A stretch of DNA of 9,439 nucleotides from Pseudomonas sp. (GTDB lineage: Bacteria; Pseudomonadota; Gammaproteobacteria; Pseudomonadales; Pseudomonadaceae), in contig JAURXE010000334.1 of NCBI GenBank assembly GCA_030654635.1, forward strand, positions 1 to 9,439. Direction: 5' to 3'. The notes under the pieces were generated by a model that made no database searches, was not told where the DNA came from, and saw only the letters and a program-made list of their open reading frames with translations. Shown here one piece after another: positions 1 through 6,423 of this stretch. Numbering within the stretch: position 1 is the stretch's first letter; every line of letters begins with the position of its first letter. The position numbers and the translations under genes are program-made.

Positions 1-1184
1 TCGCGCAGCTGGTCAATCGAGTAGTTAATCGAGTCAGCAATGGCGCCCGTGAAGTCCTCGGTTACCGTCGCCGACACGGTCAAGTCACCGTCAGCAAGGT
101 CACCGATCTCATCCAGCAGACGCATAATTGCCACTTGGTTACGTTCGTTCTTCTCAGCCGTTTTGGCTAGACGACGGTTAGTTTCACGCACCATTACCAA
201 GCCTATAAGGATAATGGCCGCAAGCGCCAAGGCGCCCAGCACATAACCGGCCAAGGTGTTTGCCGCACGTCCGGCTGCCAGGTTTTCAAAGCTGACGGTT
301 AGCTGCGAAGCGCTATCCAAGAGCATTTGCGAGCCAGTGAAGATGCTGCCGGCCGATTCGCGAACCTGGAATAACTCCGGCGAGGTTTCCAGAATCTCAT
401 CTACCGAGCCCGATACGAACTGGAACAACTCGGAAATTTCCGCCAGGCGATCCAATGCCTCTTTGTCGGTCACCATGGACACTTCCATGGCCGCATTGCC
501 TTCCAGCATGGCGCTCAGTACGCGGCCAAACAGGCTGGCATCGCGACCAAACATGTCGGCGGCTTGCACCGAATCTTCGTCACCGGTCAGTACCTTGTTT
601 ACCGAGCCGAGAATCCGCTCAGCCAACAGTGATTGGCGCTGAGCTACAGATACCTGAATCGCCGGTGCTTTGCTTTGCAGCAAAATCTCGACAACTTCAT
701 CGTATTCAACCTGCAGTTGCGGAATAGTTTCCGCCAGCGTTGCCGCTACCTGGTGCAACGACAATACCGTTTGCTCGCTGGCCAAGATGGCATCGGCGTT
801 TTGCCGCATGCTGTCCCACTCTTTTTGCACTGCCGCCATATCCGCTTGCACGGATTCTGGGGCGGATGGCAAACCGGTGGTTTCATCACCCTTAACAAGT
901 TGATCCCAGCGCTTGGCGTAGTCATTACGCGCATCTTTCAGCAAGGCAAAGGCCTCGGCCTTACCGGCCGCGGCTTCAGTCGCAGCCTTGGCGATACGTT
1001 GCGACAGAACCCGCAGTTCGCCGGCGTTACTGATGTACTGTTTGTCGTAACCCGCCTGGGTGTTGAGGTACGCGAAGTTCACGAACAGCAACACGATCGC
1101 AACGATCAGGACAATAAACAGCCCCGCAATCATCGTGCTACTGCGCATACCCGCTAAAAAATTGCCTGTGTTTAGTTTTTTCAT
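1..1184 (-). CDS. pilJ: PilJ, type IV pilus chemoreceptor (methyl-accepting protein), N-terminal part
   Basis: Inner-membrane chemoreceptor of the Pil-Chp pathway. In Pseudomonas it passes pilus and surface-contact signals to the ChpA kinase, affecting twitching and cAMP. The frame is open from ATG 1184 to the window edge, giving 394 codons. It shows a short cytoplasmic start, a transmembrane helix at about residues 18-38, a long periplasmic region with the AGELRVLSQRIAKAATEAAAG and QRQSLLAERILGSVNKVL stretches typical of the duplicated PilJ sensor domains, a second helix at about 311-333, and a HAMP-like linker (DLADGDLTV) to the end. The methyl-accepting signalling domain lies outside the window, so the gene is truncated by the edge and not broken. 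The start gives the family N-terminus MKKLNTGN; a G-rich stretch precedes it but no clear Shine-Dalgarno. It is the fourth gene of the leftward operon, 84 bases after pilI. Identification comes from remembered similarity to P. aeruginosa PilJ and from context, and is very secure. Confidence 0.96.
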   Translation of the reverse strand, partial: MKKLNTGNFLAGMRSSTMIAGLFIVLIVAIVLLFVNFAYLNTQAGYDKQYISNAGELRVLSQRIAKAATEAAAGKAEAFALLKDARNDYAKRWDQLVKGDETTGLPSAPESVQADMAAVQKEWDSMRQNADAILASEQTVLSLHQVAATLAETIPQLQVEYDEVVEILLQSKAPAIQVSVAQRQSLLAERILGSVNKVLTGDEDSVQAADMFGRDASLFGRVLSAMLEGNAAMEVSMVTDKEALDRLAEISELFQFVSGSVDEILETSPELFQVRESAGSIFTGSQMLLDSASQLTVSFENLAAGRAANTLAGYVLGALALAAIILIGLVMVRETNRRLAKTAEKNERNQVAIMRLLDEIGDLADGDLTVSATVTEDFTGAIADSINYSIDQLR

Positions 1185-1233
1185 TGTTAGGCCCCCGCCC
1201 GGACCGACCGCACTACGATTCCCATGTAACGCC

Positions 1234-1254
1234 AAAAGGCCAGCAATGCTGGCC
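1234..1254 (-). terminator. Terminator-like hairpin between pilI and pilJ
   Basis: Read on the minus strand, a perfect 7-base-pair stem (GGCCAGC, loop ATT, GCTGGCC) is followed directly by TTTT. It sits in the 84-base gap after the pilI stop and before the pilJ start, in the direction of transcription. The short T-run suggests a weak or leaky terminator, an attenuator, or an RNA processing or stabilising hairpin; these are inferences. Confidence 0.5.
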
Positions 1255-1268
1255 CAACCGAAACTGCT

Positions 1269-1805
1269 TTAAAACGCCACATCAAGAAACCCCTGATCCT
1301 GCGCCAGCGCATGCGAACTGAACACCAGCCAAGGCTGCTCACGTTGAAAAACGCCATGAATGAAGGGCTGAATGCTCGCCTCGAGCGGTGGTAGCTGCTC
1401 GGAAAAGGCGCTCACCGGAAAATGCTGCATGCCAAAGACTTCGTCGACCGTTAGACCGGCGAAGATCTCTTGATGATCCACAATCAACACACGGCGCTTC
1501 TTGCGCAGTGGCGACAACTCACCACCGAAGAAAGCGCATAAATCCATGATTGGCAACAACCGACCGCGTACGTTGGCCACGCCCTTGACCCAACTTTTCA
1601 CACCAGGCAACAAGGTATAGCGCGGCTCATGTAACACCTCGCCGATCTCGCCCATAGGCGCCACAAACAAGCGCTCGCCCATGCGAAAACCAATGCCACT
1701 CCATGTCTGTATGGCTTCTTTCTGCGACGGCAAGCCGGCAGCCAGGCGCCGACAACGCTGATCGATCTCAAACAGAAGCTGAAAAGGGGATTGGACGTCA
1801 GACAT
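1269..1805 (-). CDS. pilI: PilI, CheW-like adaptor of the Pil-Chp chemosensory system
   Basis: Cytoplasmic CheW-family scaffold expected to couple the receptor PilJ to the histidine kinase ChpA. The protein has 178 residues, the same length as P. aeruginosa PilI as I recall it. A CheW domain covers roughly residues 35-170: GIGFRMGERLFVAPMGEIGEV begins the first beta-barrel part, VKGVANVRGRLLPIMDL is the conserved core resembling the CheW receptor/kinase interface, and GLTVDEVFGMQHF follows. The ends are characteristic (MSDVQSPFQLL at the start, HGVFQREQPWLVFSSHAL near the end). An AAGG sequence lies about seven bases before ATG 1805. It lies 44 bases after pilH and 84 before pilJ, probably in the same transcript as pilG and pilH. 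No missing motif was noticed. Confidence 0.96.
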   Translation of the reverse strand: MSDVQSPFQLLFEIDQRCRRLAAGLPSQKEAIQTWSGIGFRMGERLFVAPMGEIGEVLHEPRYTLLPGVKSWVKGVANVRGRLLPIMDLCAFFGGELSPLRKKRRVLIVDHQEIFAGLTVDEVFGMQHFPVSAFSEQLPPLEASIQPFIHGVFQREQPWLVFSSHALAQDQGFLDVAF

Positions 1806-1849
1806 GTCGACCTTGGTCTTATTATTATTGAGTTACAGACAGCGCAGCA

Positions 1850-2215
1850 TTAACCGGCCAACACCGCATTCAGCGTTTTCAGCAAGGTGGCTTCATCAAC
1901 TGGCTTGGTCAGATAGTCCTTGGCGCCTTGGCGCTTGCCCCACACCTTGTCAGTTTCCTGATCTTTGGTGGTCACGATGATCACCGGAATGTGGCTGGTA
2001 TCTGCATCTTTGGTCAATTGACGGGTTGCCTGAAAACCATTCAGGCCCGGCATAACTATGTCCATCAATACGGCATCGGGCTTTTCCTGGCGCGCCAAAG
2101 CGACACCATCTGCACCGTTTTCCGCCTTCAGCACCTGATGGCCATGCTTTTCCAGCATTGCCGTCAATTTGTACATTTCAGTCGGAGAGTCATCAACAAT
2201 TAAAATACGAGCCAT
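1850..2215 (-). CDS. pilH: PilH, CheY-like response regulator of the Pil-Chp system
   Basis: Single-domain receiver protein (121 residues) with no output domain. In P. aeruginosa PilH receives phosphate from ChpA and opposes or tunes PilG, affecting pilus retraction and cAMP. All receiver landmarks are present: acidic pair D8/D9 in ILIVDDSP, phospho-acceptor D52 in VLMDIVMPG, T82/T83 in VIIVTTKDQ, and K104 in YLTKP. The reading frame runs open to an ATG at 2233, but ATG 2215 is preferred. It gives the MARILIVDD start known for the family, and GGGGAA at 2220-2225 sits just upstream, whereas the longer start would add six residues with no family support. The spacer to this Shine-Dalgarno is short (4 bases). 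It is the second gene of the operon, 46 bases after pilG. Confidence 0.96.
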   Translation of the reverse strand: MARILIVDDSPTEMYKLTAMLEKHGHQVLKAENGADGVALARQEKPDAVLMDIVMPGLNGFQATRQLTKDADTSHIPVIIVTTKDQETDKVWGKRQGAKDYLTKPVDEATLLKTLNAVLAG

Positions 2216-2261
2216 GGTGTTCCCCATACGCAATAGATATCACCAGCCTGACGACCGGACA

Positions 2262-2669
2262 TCAAGAAGCTTGTTCCACCGGAACAAAGTCTGGCACATG
2301 GGTCTTTATCGCCCCAAGCAACTCTTCTTTACTGAAGGGCTTGGTGAGGTACTGATCAGAACCGACGATACGACCCTTGGCCTTATCAAATAAACCATCC
2401 TTTGAGGACAGCATGATAACCGGGGTAGATTTAAATTCGCTGTTGTTCTTGATCAGGGCGCAGGTTTGATAACCATCGAGCCGCGGCATCATGATGTCGA
2501 CGAAAATGATACTGGGATGCGTGTCGGCAATTTTTGCCAACGCATCAAAACCATCGACTGCCGTAATGACATTACAACCGACTTTCTTCAGTAAGGTTTC
2601 GGCGGTGCGACGAATCGTCTTCGAGTCGTCGATTACCATCACCCTCAAGCCTTCGGAATGCTGTTCCAT
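2262..2669 (-). CDS. pilG: PilG, CheY-like response regulator of the Pil-Chp system
   Basis: Single-domain receiver protein of 135 residues, the same length as P. aeruginosa PilG as I recall it. PilG promotes pilus extension and twitching and stimulates cAMP production through the FimV/FimL/CyaB axis; that role is family knowledge. Visible residues are the acidic pair D14/D15 (VMVIDDSK), phospho-acceptor D58 (IIFVDIMMPRLDGYQT), S88/S89 (VIMLSSKDG) and K110 (YLTKPFSKEELL). TAGGG at 2675-2679 lies 5 bases before ATG 2669 and supports this start. As first gene of the leftward operon it is transcribed from the divergent gap shared with gshB. PilG and PilH are clearly different proteins and not a recent duplication. 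Confidence 0.96.
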   Translation of the reverse strand: MEQHSEGLRVMVIDDSKTIRRTAETLLKKVGCNVITAVDGFDALAKIADTHPSIIFVDIMMPRLDGYQTCALIKNNSEFKSTPVIMLSSKDGLFDKAKGRIVGSDQYLTKPFSKEELLGAIKTHVPDFVPVEQAS

Positions 2670-2910
2670 GTTTGCCCTACCATCGCTTCGGTGAGTCGTT
2701 ATTTTTGCTTTCTACCAGTGCGCTTAAGGCCCTGTCACCGACGGGCTACACCCAAATCGTCAGGCCTTTTTAGCACACTCTCCTAACGCAATCTATAACC
2801 CCAAGAGCACAACGCGCGCCTTGACCGCAAACCGCGCTCACGCCACCCTTAGGCCTTGTAGCTTAGCCACGCCAGCCTAGCGCTGCCGATTTTAATGCGG
2901 AGTATCAACC
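2670..2910. promoter_or_regulatory. Divergent promoter region between pilG and gshB
   Basis: This 241-base gap lies between start codons of genes pointing away from each other, so it should hold promoters for both operons. No ORF or RNA gene was recognised. On the minus strand, TGCTAAAAA (2767-2775) resembles an extended -10, about 98 bases before pilG, but the -35 is poor. On the plus strand, TTGACC (2821-2826) resembles a -35 without a good -10. GGAG at 2899-2902 is the gshB Shine-Dalgarno. I found no convincing Vfr/CRP or sigma-54 site. The regulatory role is inferred from gene orientation. Confidence 0.6.
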
Positions 2911-3873
2911 ATGGGCATACGCCTCGGAATCGTCATGGATCCAATTGCGGGCATTGCCTTCAAGAAGGACAGCTCGCTGGCCATGCTATTGGCGGCGCAG
3001 GCCCGCGGCTGGTCGTTGTTCTATATGGAACAACAAGACCTTTACCAGAAAGCCAGCATCGCTCGAGCCCGTACTCGCCCGCTAAAAGTATTCGAAGACC
3101 CCCAGCACTGGTTCGAGCTGCAAGACGAACAAGACATCGCTCTAAGCGAACTTGACGTCATCCTGATGCGTAAAGACCCACCTTTCGACAATGAGTTTGT
3201 CTACTCAACCTATCTGCTTGAGCAAGCCGAGCAAGCCGGCGTGCTGGTGGTCAATCGCCCGCAAAGCCTGCGCGACTGCAACGAGAAGTTGTTTGCTACG
3301 TTATTTCCGCAATGCACGCCGCCGACCGTGGTCAGTCGCCGTGCCGACATTCTGCGCGAGTTTGCCGTTGAGCAGCGTGACATCATTCTCAAACCCTTGG
3401 ACGGCATGGGCGGCTCTTCGATCTTTCGCCACTGCGAAGGCGACCCGAATCTCTCAGTAATTCTCGAAACCCTGACCGCCCACGGCACTCAGCAGATCAT
3501 GGCGCAAGGCTACTTACCGGCGATCAAAGAGGGCGACAAGCGCATTTTGATGATCAATGGCGAGCCCATTCCTTACTGCCTGGCACGCATTCCGGCAGCC
3601 GGCGAGACCCGTGGCAACCTGGCAGCCGGCGGACGTGGCGAAGCCCGCCCCTTAACCGAGCGCGACCGCTGGATTGCCGCCCAAGTCGGCCCCACCCTGC
3701 GCGAAAAAGGCTTGCTGTTTGTCGGCTTGGACGTGATTGGCGACTACCTCACCGAAATCAACGTCACCAGCCCCACCTGCATTCGCGAGATCGACAATGC
3801 CTTTGGCACCCGCATCGCCGAACAACTGATCGACGCGATCGCCGAACTGCTCACAGCGCGCAGTGCTTCATAG
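2911..3873 (+). CDS. gshB: Glutathione synthetase
   Basis: ATP-grasp ligase that joins gamma-glutamylcysteine and glycine to make glutathione in the cytoplasm, the second step of glutathione synthesis. At 320 residues it is close to the E. coli enzyme (316). The N-terminal domain begins MGIRLGIVMDPI, and IRP-like segments such as VNRPQSLRDCNEKLFA (114-129) mark the family. The ATP-grasp part carries KPLDGMGGSSIF (161-172), the glycine-rich nucleotide loop, then RILMINGEPIPYCLARIPA (211-229), GNLAAGGRGE (235-244) and the metal-binding EINVTSPTC (282-290). GGAG eight bases before ATG 2911 supports the start. It is the first gene of the rightward block, and 73 bases separate it from tonB. The pairing with the pilus chemosensory genes appears to be conserved synteny and not a functional link. 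Confidence 0.97.
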   Translation: MGIRLGIVMDPIAGIAFKKDSSLAMLLAAQARGWSLFYMEQQDLYQKASIARARTRPLKVFEDPQHWFELQDEQDIALSELDVILMRKDPPFDNEFVYSTYLLEQAEQAGVLVVNRPQSLRDCNEKLFATLFPQCTPPTVVSRRADILREFAVEQRDIILKPLDGMGGSSIFRHCEGDPNLSVILETLTAHGTQQIMAQGYLPAIKEGDKRILMINGEPIPYCLARIPAAGETRGNLAAGGRGEARPLTERDRWIAAQVGPTLREKGLLFVGLDVIGDYLTEINVTSPTCIREIDNAFGTRIAEQLIDAIAELLTARSAS

Positions 3874-3946
3874 ACTTTTATTCTGACGCTGGGCAGACTG
3901 CGCGCAACTTTGAACGCCTCGAGTTTCCAGAGCGTCGCGCCGCATT

Positions 3947-4843
3947 ATGAAAACTGCTAGCCAACCTACCCCGCTTGTTGCTGCCGGCGTACGCCCGGCG
4001 GACAGGCTGGGCTTTACTCTATTTTTGGCCGCTGCCCTGCATGTGGCACTGATTCTCGGCCTGAGTTTTAGCCTGGCCGAACCCGGGCAAATCAGTAAAA
4101 CCCTGGAAATCACCTTATCGACCTTCAAAAGCGCCGAGAAACCCAAGCAGGCGGATTTTCTGGCCCAAGACAACCAGCAAGGCAGCGGCACCCTAGACAA
4201 AAAAGCCGCACCCAAAACCACTGAACGCGCACTGTTCCAGGACACCCAAGTCAAGCGGGTTACCCCGCCCGCCGCGCCACCGGCCAGCACCCGCAAAAAT
4301 GAAGCACCTAAAGCTGCGGTCGCCACCAAAGCCCCGCAAACCGAAAAAACCCCAATCAAGAGCGCGCGGGCCAAACCCGAAGAACAATCACGCCCGGCCC
4401 CGGTATTTGACAGCAGTCAGCTGTCGAGCGAAATCGCCAGCCTCGAAGCGCAGCTCGCGCAAGATCAACAGCTGTACGCCAAACGACCAAAAATCCAGCG
4501 CCTCAACGCCGCCTCAACCATGCGCGACAAAGGCGCTTGGTACAAAGAGGAGTGGCGCAAAAAAATTGAGCGCATTGGCAACCTTAATTATCCCGACGAG
4601 GCACGCCAACAGCGCATTTATGGCAGCCTGCGCTTGCTCGTGTCGATCAACCGGGATGGCAGCCTTTACGAGGTCCAGCTGCTTGAATCGTCCGGCCAAG
4701 ACACCCTCGATCAAGCCGCCCTGCGCATCGTTCGCCTCGCGGCCCCCTTCGCGCCATTCAATAAAGACCTGGCCGAGTTTGATCGCCTGGAAATCATCCG
4801 CACCTGGCGTTTTGACCGCGGCGATCGCCTCTCCAGCCAGTGA
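3947..4843 (+). CDS. tonB3: TonB-family energy transducer (TonB3 type)
   Basis: TonB proteins couple the inner-membrane proton gradient (through ExbB/ExbD) to outer-membrane machines. The 298-residue protein has a cytoplasmic N-terminus, one transmembrane helix at about 21-43 (LGFTLFLAAALHVALILGLS), a long Ala/Lys/Pro-rich periplasmic linker (about 60-155), a probable coiled coil (about 157-180), and a C-terminal TonB domain (about 200-292) with YPDEARQQRIYGSLRLLVSI, the SGQDTLDQAAL segment and the final TWRF. In P. aeruginosa the tonB gene next to gshB and pilG is tonB3, whose loss impairs twitching motility and pilus assembly; I assign this paralogue by position and architecture. No exbB/exbD is nearby. 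The Shine-Dalgarno is weak. The long Pro-Glu/Pro-Lys repeats of classical TonB are not seen; only short proline clusters such as TPPAAPP occur. Confidence 0.9.
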   Translation: MKTASQPTPLVAAGVRPADRLGFTLFLAAALHVALILGLSFSLAEPGQISKTLEITLSTFKSAEKPKQADFLAQDNQQGSGTLDKKAAPKTTERALFQDTQVKRVTPPAAPPASTRKNEAPKAAVATKAPQTEKTPIKSARAKPEEQSRPAPVFDSSQLSSEIASLEAQLAQDQQLYAKRPKIQRLNAASTMRDKGAWYKEEWRKKIERIGNLNYPDEARQQRIYGSLRLLVSINRDGSLYEVQLLESSGQDTLDQAALRIVRLAAPFAPFNKDLAEFDRLEIIRTWRFDRGDRLSSQ

Positions 4844-4884
4844 GCTGGCTTGTCAGCGCGCCCCGCGAGCGACACACTATGCCC

Positions 4885-5454
4885 ATGAAAGATGCCAGCC
4901 CAAGCTACCTTAAGCACCACTTCCTGATTGCCATGCCGCACATGAGCGATCCGAGCTTTGCGCAGACCGTCACCTATGTGGTTGAGCACAATGCCGGTGG
5001 CGCCATGGGCCTGATCATCAATCGCCCCAGCGGCCTGAGCCTGGCGGATGTGATTGAACAGCTAAACCCAGAACTTGAACCGAGCAGCGCCTGCCAGGAT
5101 CTGCCGATTTTTTCCGGCGGCCCGGTGCAGACCGACCGCGGCTTCGTGCTGCACCCCAGCGGGATGCAATTTCAGGCCACCCTGGAGCTGGGCCCGCTCG
5201 GGCTCTCGACCTCGCAGGACGTGCTATTTGCCATTGCCCAAGGCCATGGCCCCCGCCAACACCTGATCGCCCTCGGTTACGCCGGCTGGGACGCCGGCCA
5301 ACTGGAGGCCGAATTGGCCGCCAATGCTTGGCTAACCTGTCCAGCCGACCCACAGATTTTGTTCGACTTACCCGCCGAACAACGACTGGCCGCTGCCGCC
5401 GCCAGCCTGGGGGTCAACCTCAGCCTGCTGAGCAACCAAGTGGGCCACGCCTGA
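4885..5454 (+). CDS. algH: AlgH/YqgE family protein (UPF0301)
   Basis: Conserved cytoplasmic protein of unknown biochemical activity. In P. aeruginosa the homologue AlgH was described as a regulator affecting alginate and nucleoside diphosphate kinase expression; elsewhere it is YqgE, nearly always beside yqgF/ruvX. Family signatures are YLKHHFLIAMPHM near the start, GAMGLIINRPSGLSL, FSGGPVQTDRGFVLH, STSQDVLFAIA, LGYAGWDAGQLEAEL and NAWLTCP. The frame is open upstream, but ATG 4885 gives 189 residues and the MKDASPSYLKHH start that matches Pseudomonas homologues as I recall them. ATG 4879 (two residues longer) is a real alternative, because a GAG lies 9 bases before it. It begins 41 bases after tonB, and its stop overlaps the ruvX start by one base. 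Confidence 0.9.
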   Translation: MKDASPSYLKHHFLIAMPHMSDPSFAQTVTYVVEHNAGGAMGLIINRPSGLSLADVIEQLNPELEPSSACQDLPIFSGGPVQTDRGFVLHPSGMQFQATLELGPLGLSTSQDVLFAIAQGHGPRQHLIALGYAGWDAGQLEAELAANAWLTCPADPQILFDLPAEQRLAAAAASLGVNLSLLSNQVGHA

Positions 5455-5906
5455 TGGCCGCTGTACTGAAATTACTGCTGGGCTTTGACTACGGCACCAA
5501 ACAAATCGGCGTTGCGGTCGGCCAACTCATCACCGGCCAGGCTCGCGAGCTGTGCATTCTCAAAGCACAAAACGGGGTGCCCGACTGGCAAAAGGTCGAA
5601 GCACTGATCCGCGAATGGCAACCCGACGCCATAGTGGTCGGCCTGCCGCTGAACATGGACGGCACGCCGAGCGCCATGAGCGAGCGGGCCGAGAAATTCG
5701 CCCGCCGCCTGAATGGCCGCTTCAACCTACCCGTGCACATGCAGGATGAACGCCTGACCACCTACGAGGCCAAAGGCCAACGCCTAAGCGAGGGCCAACG
5801 CGGCAGTTACCGCGACAATCCGGTGGATGCTCTCGCCGCCGCGCTACTGCTGGAAAGCTGGCTCGCCAGCTATAGCGAGAAGCAGACTAACGAGGAGCGC
5901 CAATGA
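5454..5906 (+). CDS. ruvX: RuvX/YqgF, RNase H-fold nuclease family, probable Holliday junction resolvase or pre-16S rRNA processing factor
   Basis: Small RNase H-like protein of 150 residues. Family members process the 5' end of 16S rRNA in E. coli and have been annotated as putative Holliday junction resolvases. Visible motifs are [16 protein letters not shown] (8-23) with the first catalytic acid D12, the conserved [13 protein letters not shown] (61-73), HMQDERLTT (95-103) with an acidic residue at E99, and [16 protein letters not shown] (122-137) with D125. The start at 5454 lies in a TGATG overlap with the algH stop. Although the frame extends upstream to 5328, the earlier part reads as low-complexity shadow of algH and lacks family sequence. 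The last bases overlap pyrR by four (ATGA). Translation is therefore likely coupled on both sides. Confidence 0.93.
   Translation: MAAVLKLLLGFDYGTKQIGVAVGQLITGQARELCILKAQNGVPDWQKVEALIREWQPDAIVVGLPLNMDGTPSAMSERAEKFARRLNGRFNLPVHMQDERLTTYEAKGQRLSEGQRGSYRDNPVDALAAALLLESWLASYSEKQTNEERQ
5892..5897 (+). promoter_or_regulatory. Strong Shine-Dalgarno for pyrR inside ruvX
   Basis: GAGGAG lies 5 bases before the pyrR ATG, within the last codons of ruvX. It fixes the pyrR start at 5903 and suggests efficient re-initiation at the ATGA overlap. Confidence 0.8.
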
Positions 5907-6412
5907 ACCTGCCCGACCCCGCCACGCTACTGCCACAAATGGCCGCAGCCCTCACGGCGCACCTGCAGCAACGGCAGATCAGCGAACCGCGCTTTATCGG
6001 CATTCGCACCGGCGGCATCTGGGTTGCCGAGGCGCTGCTGCACAGCCTCGGCCTGCACACACCGCTGGGCACCCTGGACGTCTCGTTCTACCGCGACGAT
6101 TTCAGCCAAAACGGCCTGCACCCACAGGTACGCCCCTCGGCACTGCCGTTTGAGATCGAAGGTCAGCATCTGGTGCTGGTTGACGACGTGCTGATGAGCG
6201 GCCGCACCATTCGCGCCGCCCTCAATGAACTGTTCGATTATGGTCGCCCGGCCAGCGTGACCCTGGTCTGCCTGCTGGACCTGAACGCCGGCGAATTACC
6301 GATTCGTCCCGACGTGGTCGGTGCCAGCCTGTCGCTCGCCGCCACCGAGCGGGTAAAATTGCTTGGCCCGGCCCCGCTCACGCTTGAGCGCCAGACTATT
6401 GCCCCCAACTGA
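5903..6412 (+). CDS. pyrR: PyrR, pyrimidine operon regulator / uracil phosphoribosyltransferase homologue
   Basis: Phosphoribosyltransferase-fold protein of 169 residues. In Bacillus PyrR senses UMP/UTP and attenuates pyr mRNA by binding RNA; in Pseudomonas it is implicated in pyrimidine control of pyrB, by a mechanism that seems different. Key features are [13 protein letters not shown] (33-45), the PyrR-type [10 protein letters not shown] (58-67), and the PRPP-binding loop [16 protein letters not shown] (91-106) with the D94/D95 acidic pair. [18 protein letters not shown] (123-140) contains the family R-ELPI segment. The gene overlaps ruvX by four bases and ends 11 bases before pyrB. No room exists between pyrR and pyrB for an attenuator, so any RNA or DNA target must lie elsewhere. 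It could also act as a plain uracil phosphoribosyltransferase. Confidence 0.94.
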   Translation: MNLPDPATLLPQMAAALTAHLQQRQISEPRFIGIRTGGIWVAEALLHSLGLHTPLGTLDVSFYRDDFSQNGLHPQVRPSALPFEIEGQHLVLVDDVLMSGRTIRAALNELFDYGRPASVTLVCLLDLNAGELPIRPDVVGASLSLAATERVKLLGPAPLTLERQTIAPN

Positions 6413-6423
6413 GACCCATCGCG

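Noticed and set aside
1819..1830. TTATTATTATTG triplet run between pilH and pilI
   Set aside because: Too short to be a meaningful microsatellite or regulatory repeat.
2216..2233. Longer PilH starting at 2233
   Set aside because: Adds MRMGNT, which is not part of the family N-terminus; GGGGAA and the MARILIVDD start favour 2215.
2821..2826. TTGACC as -35 box for gshB
   Set aside because: No acceptable -10 at 16-18 bases downstream; kept only as a remark in the divergent region.
3885..3936. GACGCT/AGCGTC inverted repeat between gshB and tonB3
   Set aside because: The arms are six bases long and about 40 bases apart with no T-run, so I do not call a terminator or operator.
3868..4374. Minus-strand ORF overlapping the start of tonB3
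   Set aside because: Antisense to tonB3, low-complexity translation and no family resemblance.
4299..4913. Plus-strand ORF of 204 codons overlapping tonB3 and algH in another frame
   Set aside because: Lys/Pro/Ser-rich translation is the shadow of the tonB3 linker and C-terminal domain; no independent evidence.
5328..5453. Upstream extension of the ruvX frame
   Set aside because: Sequence before 5454 is a shadow of the algH C-terminus; the RuvX family starts just before the LLGFDYG motif and the TGATG overlap supports 5454.
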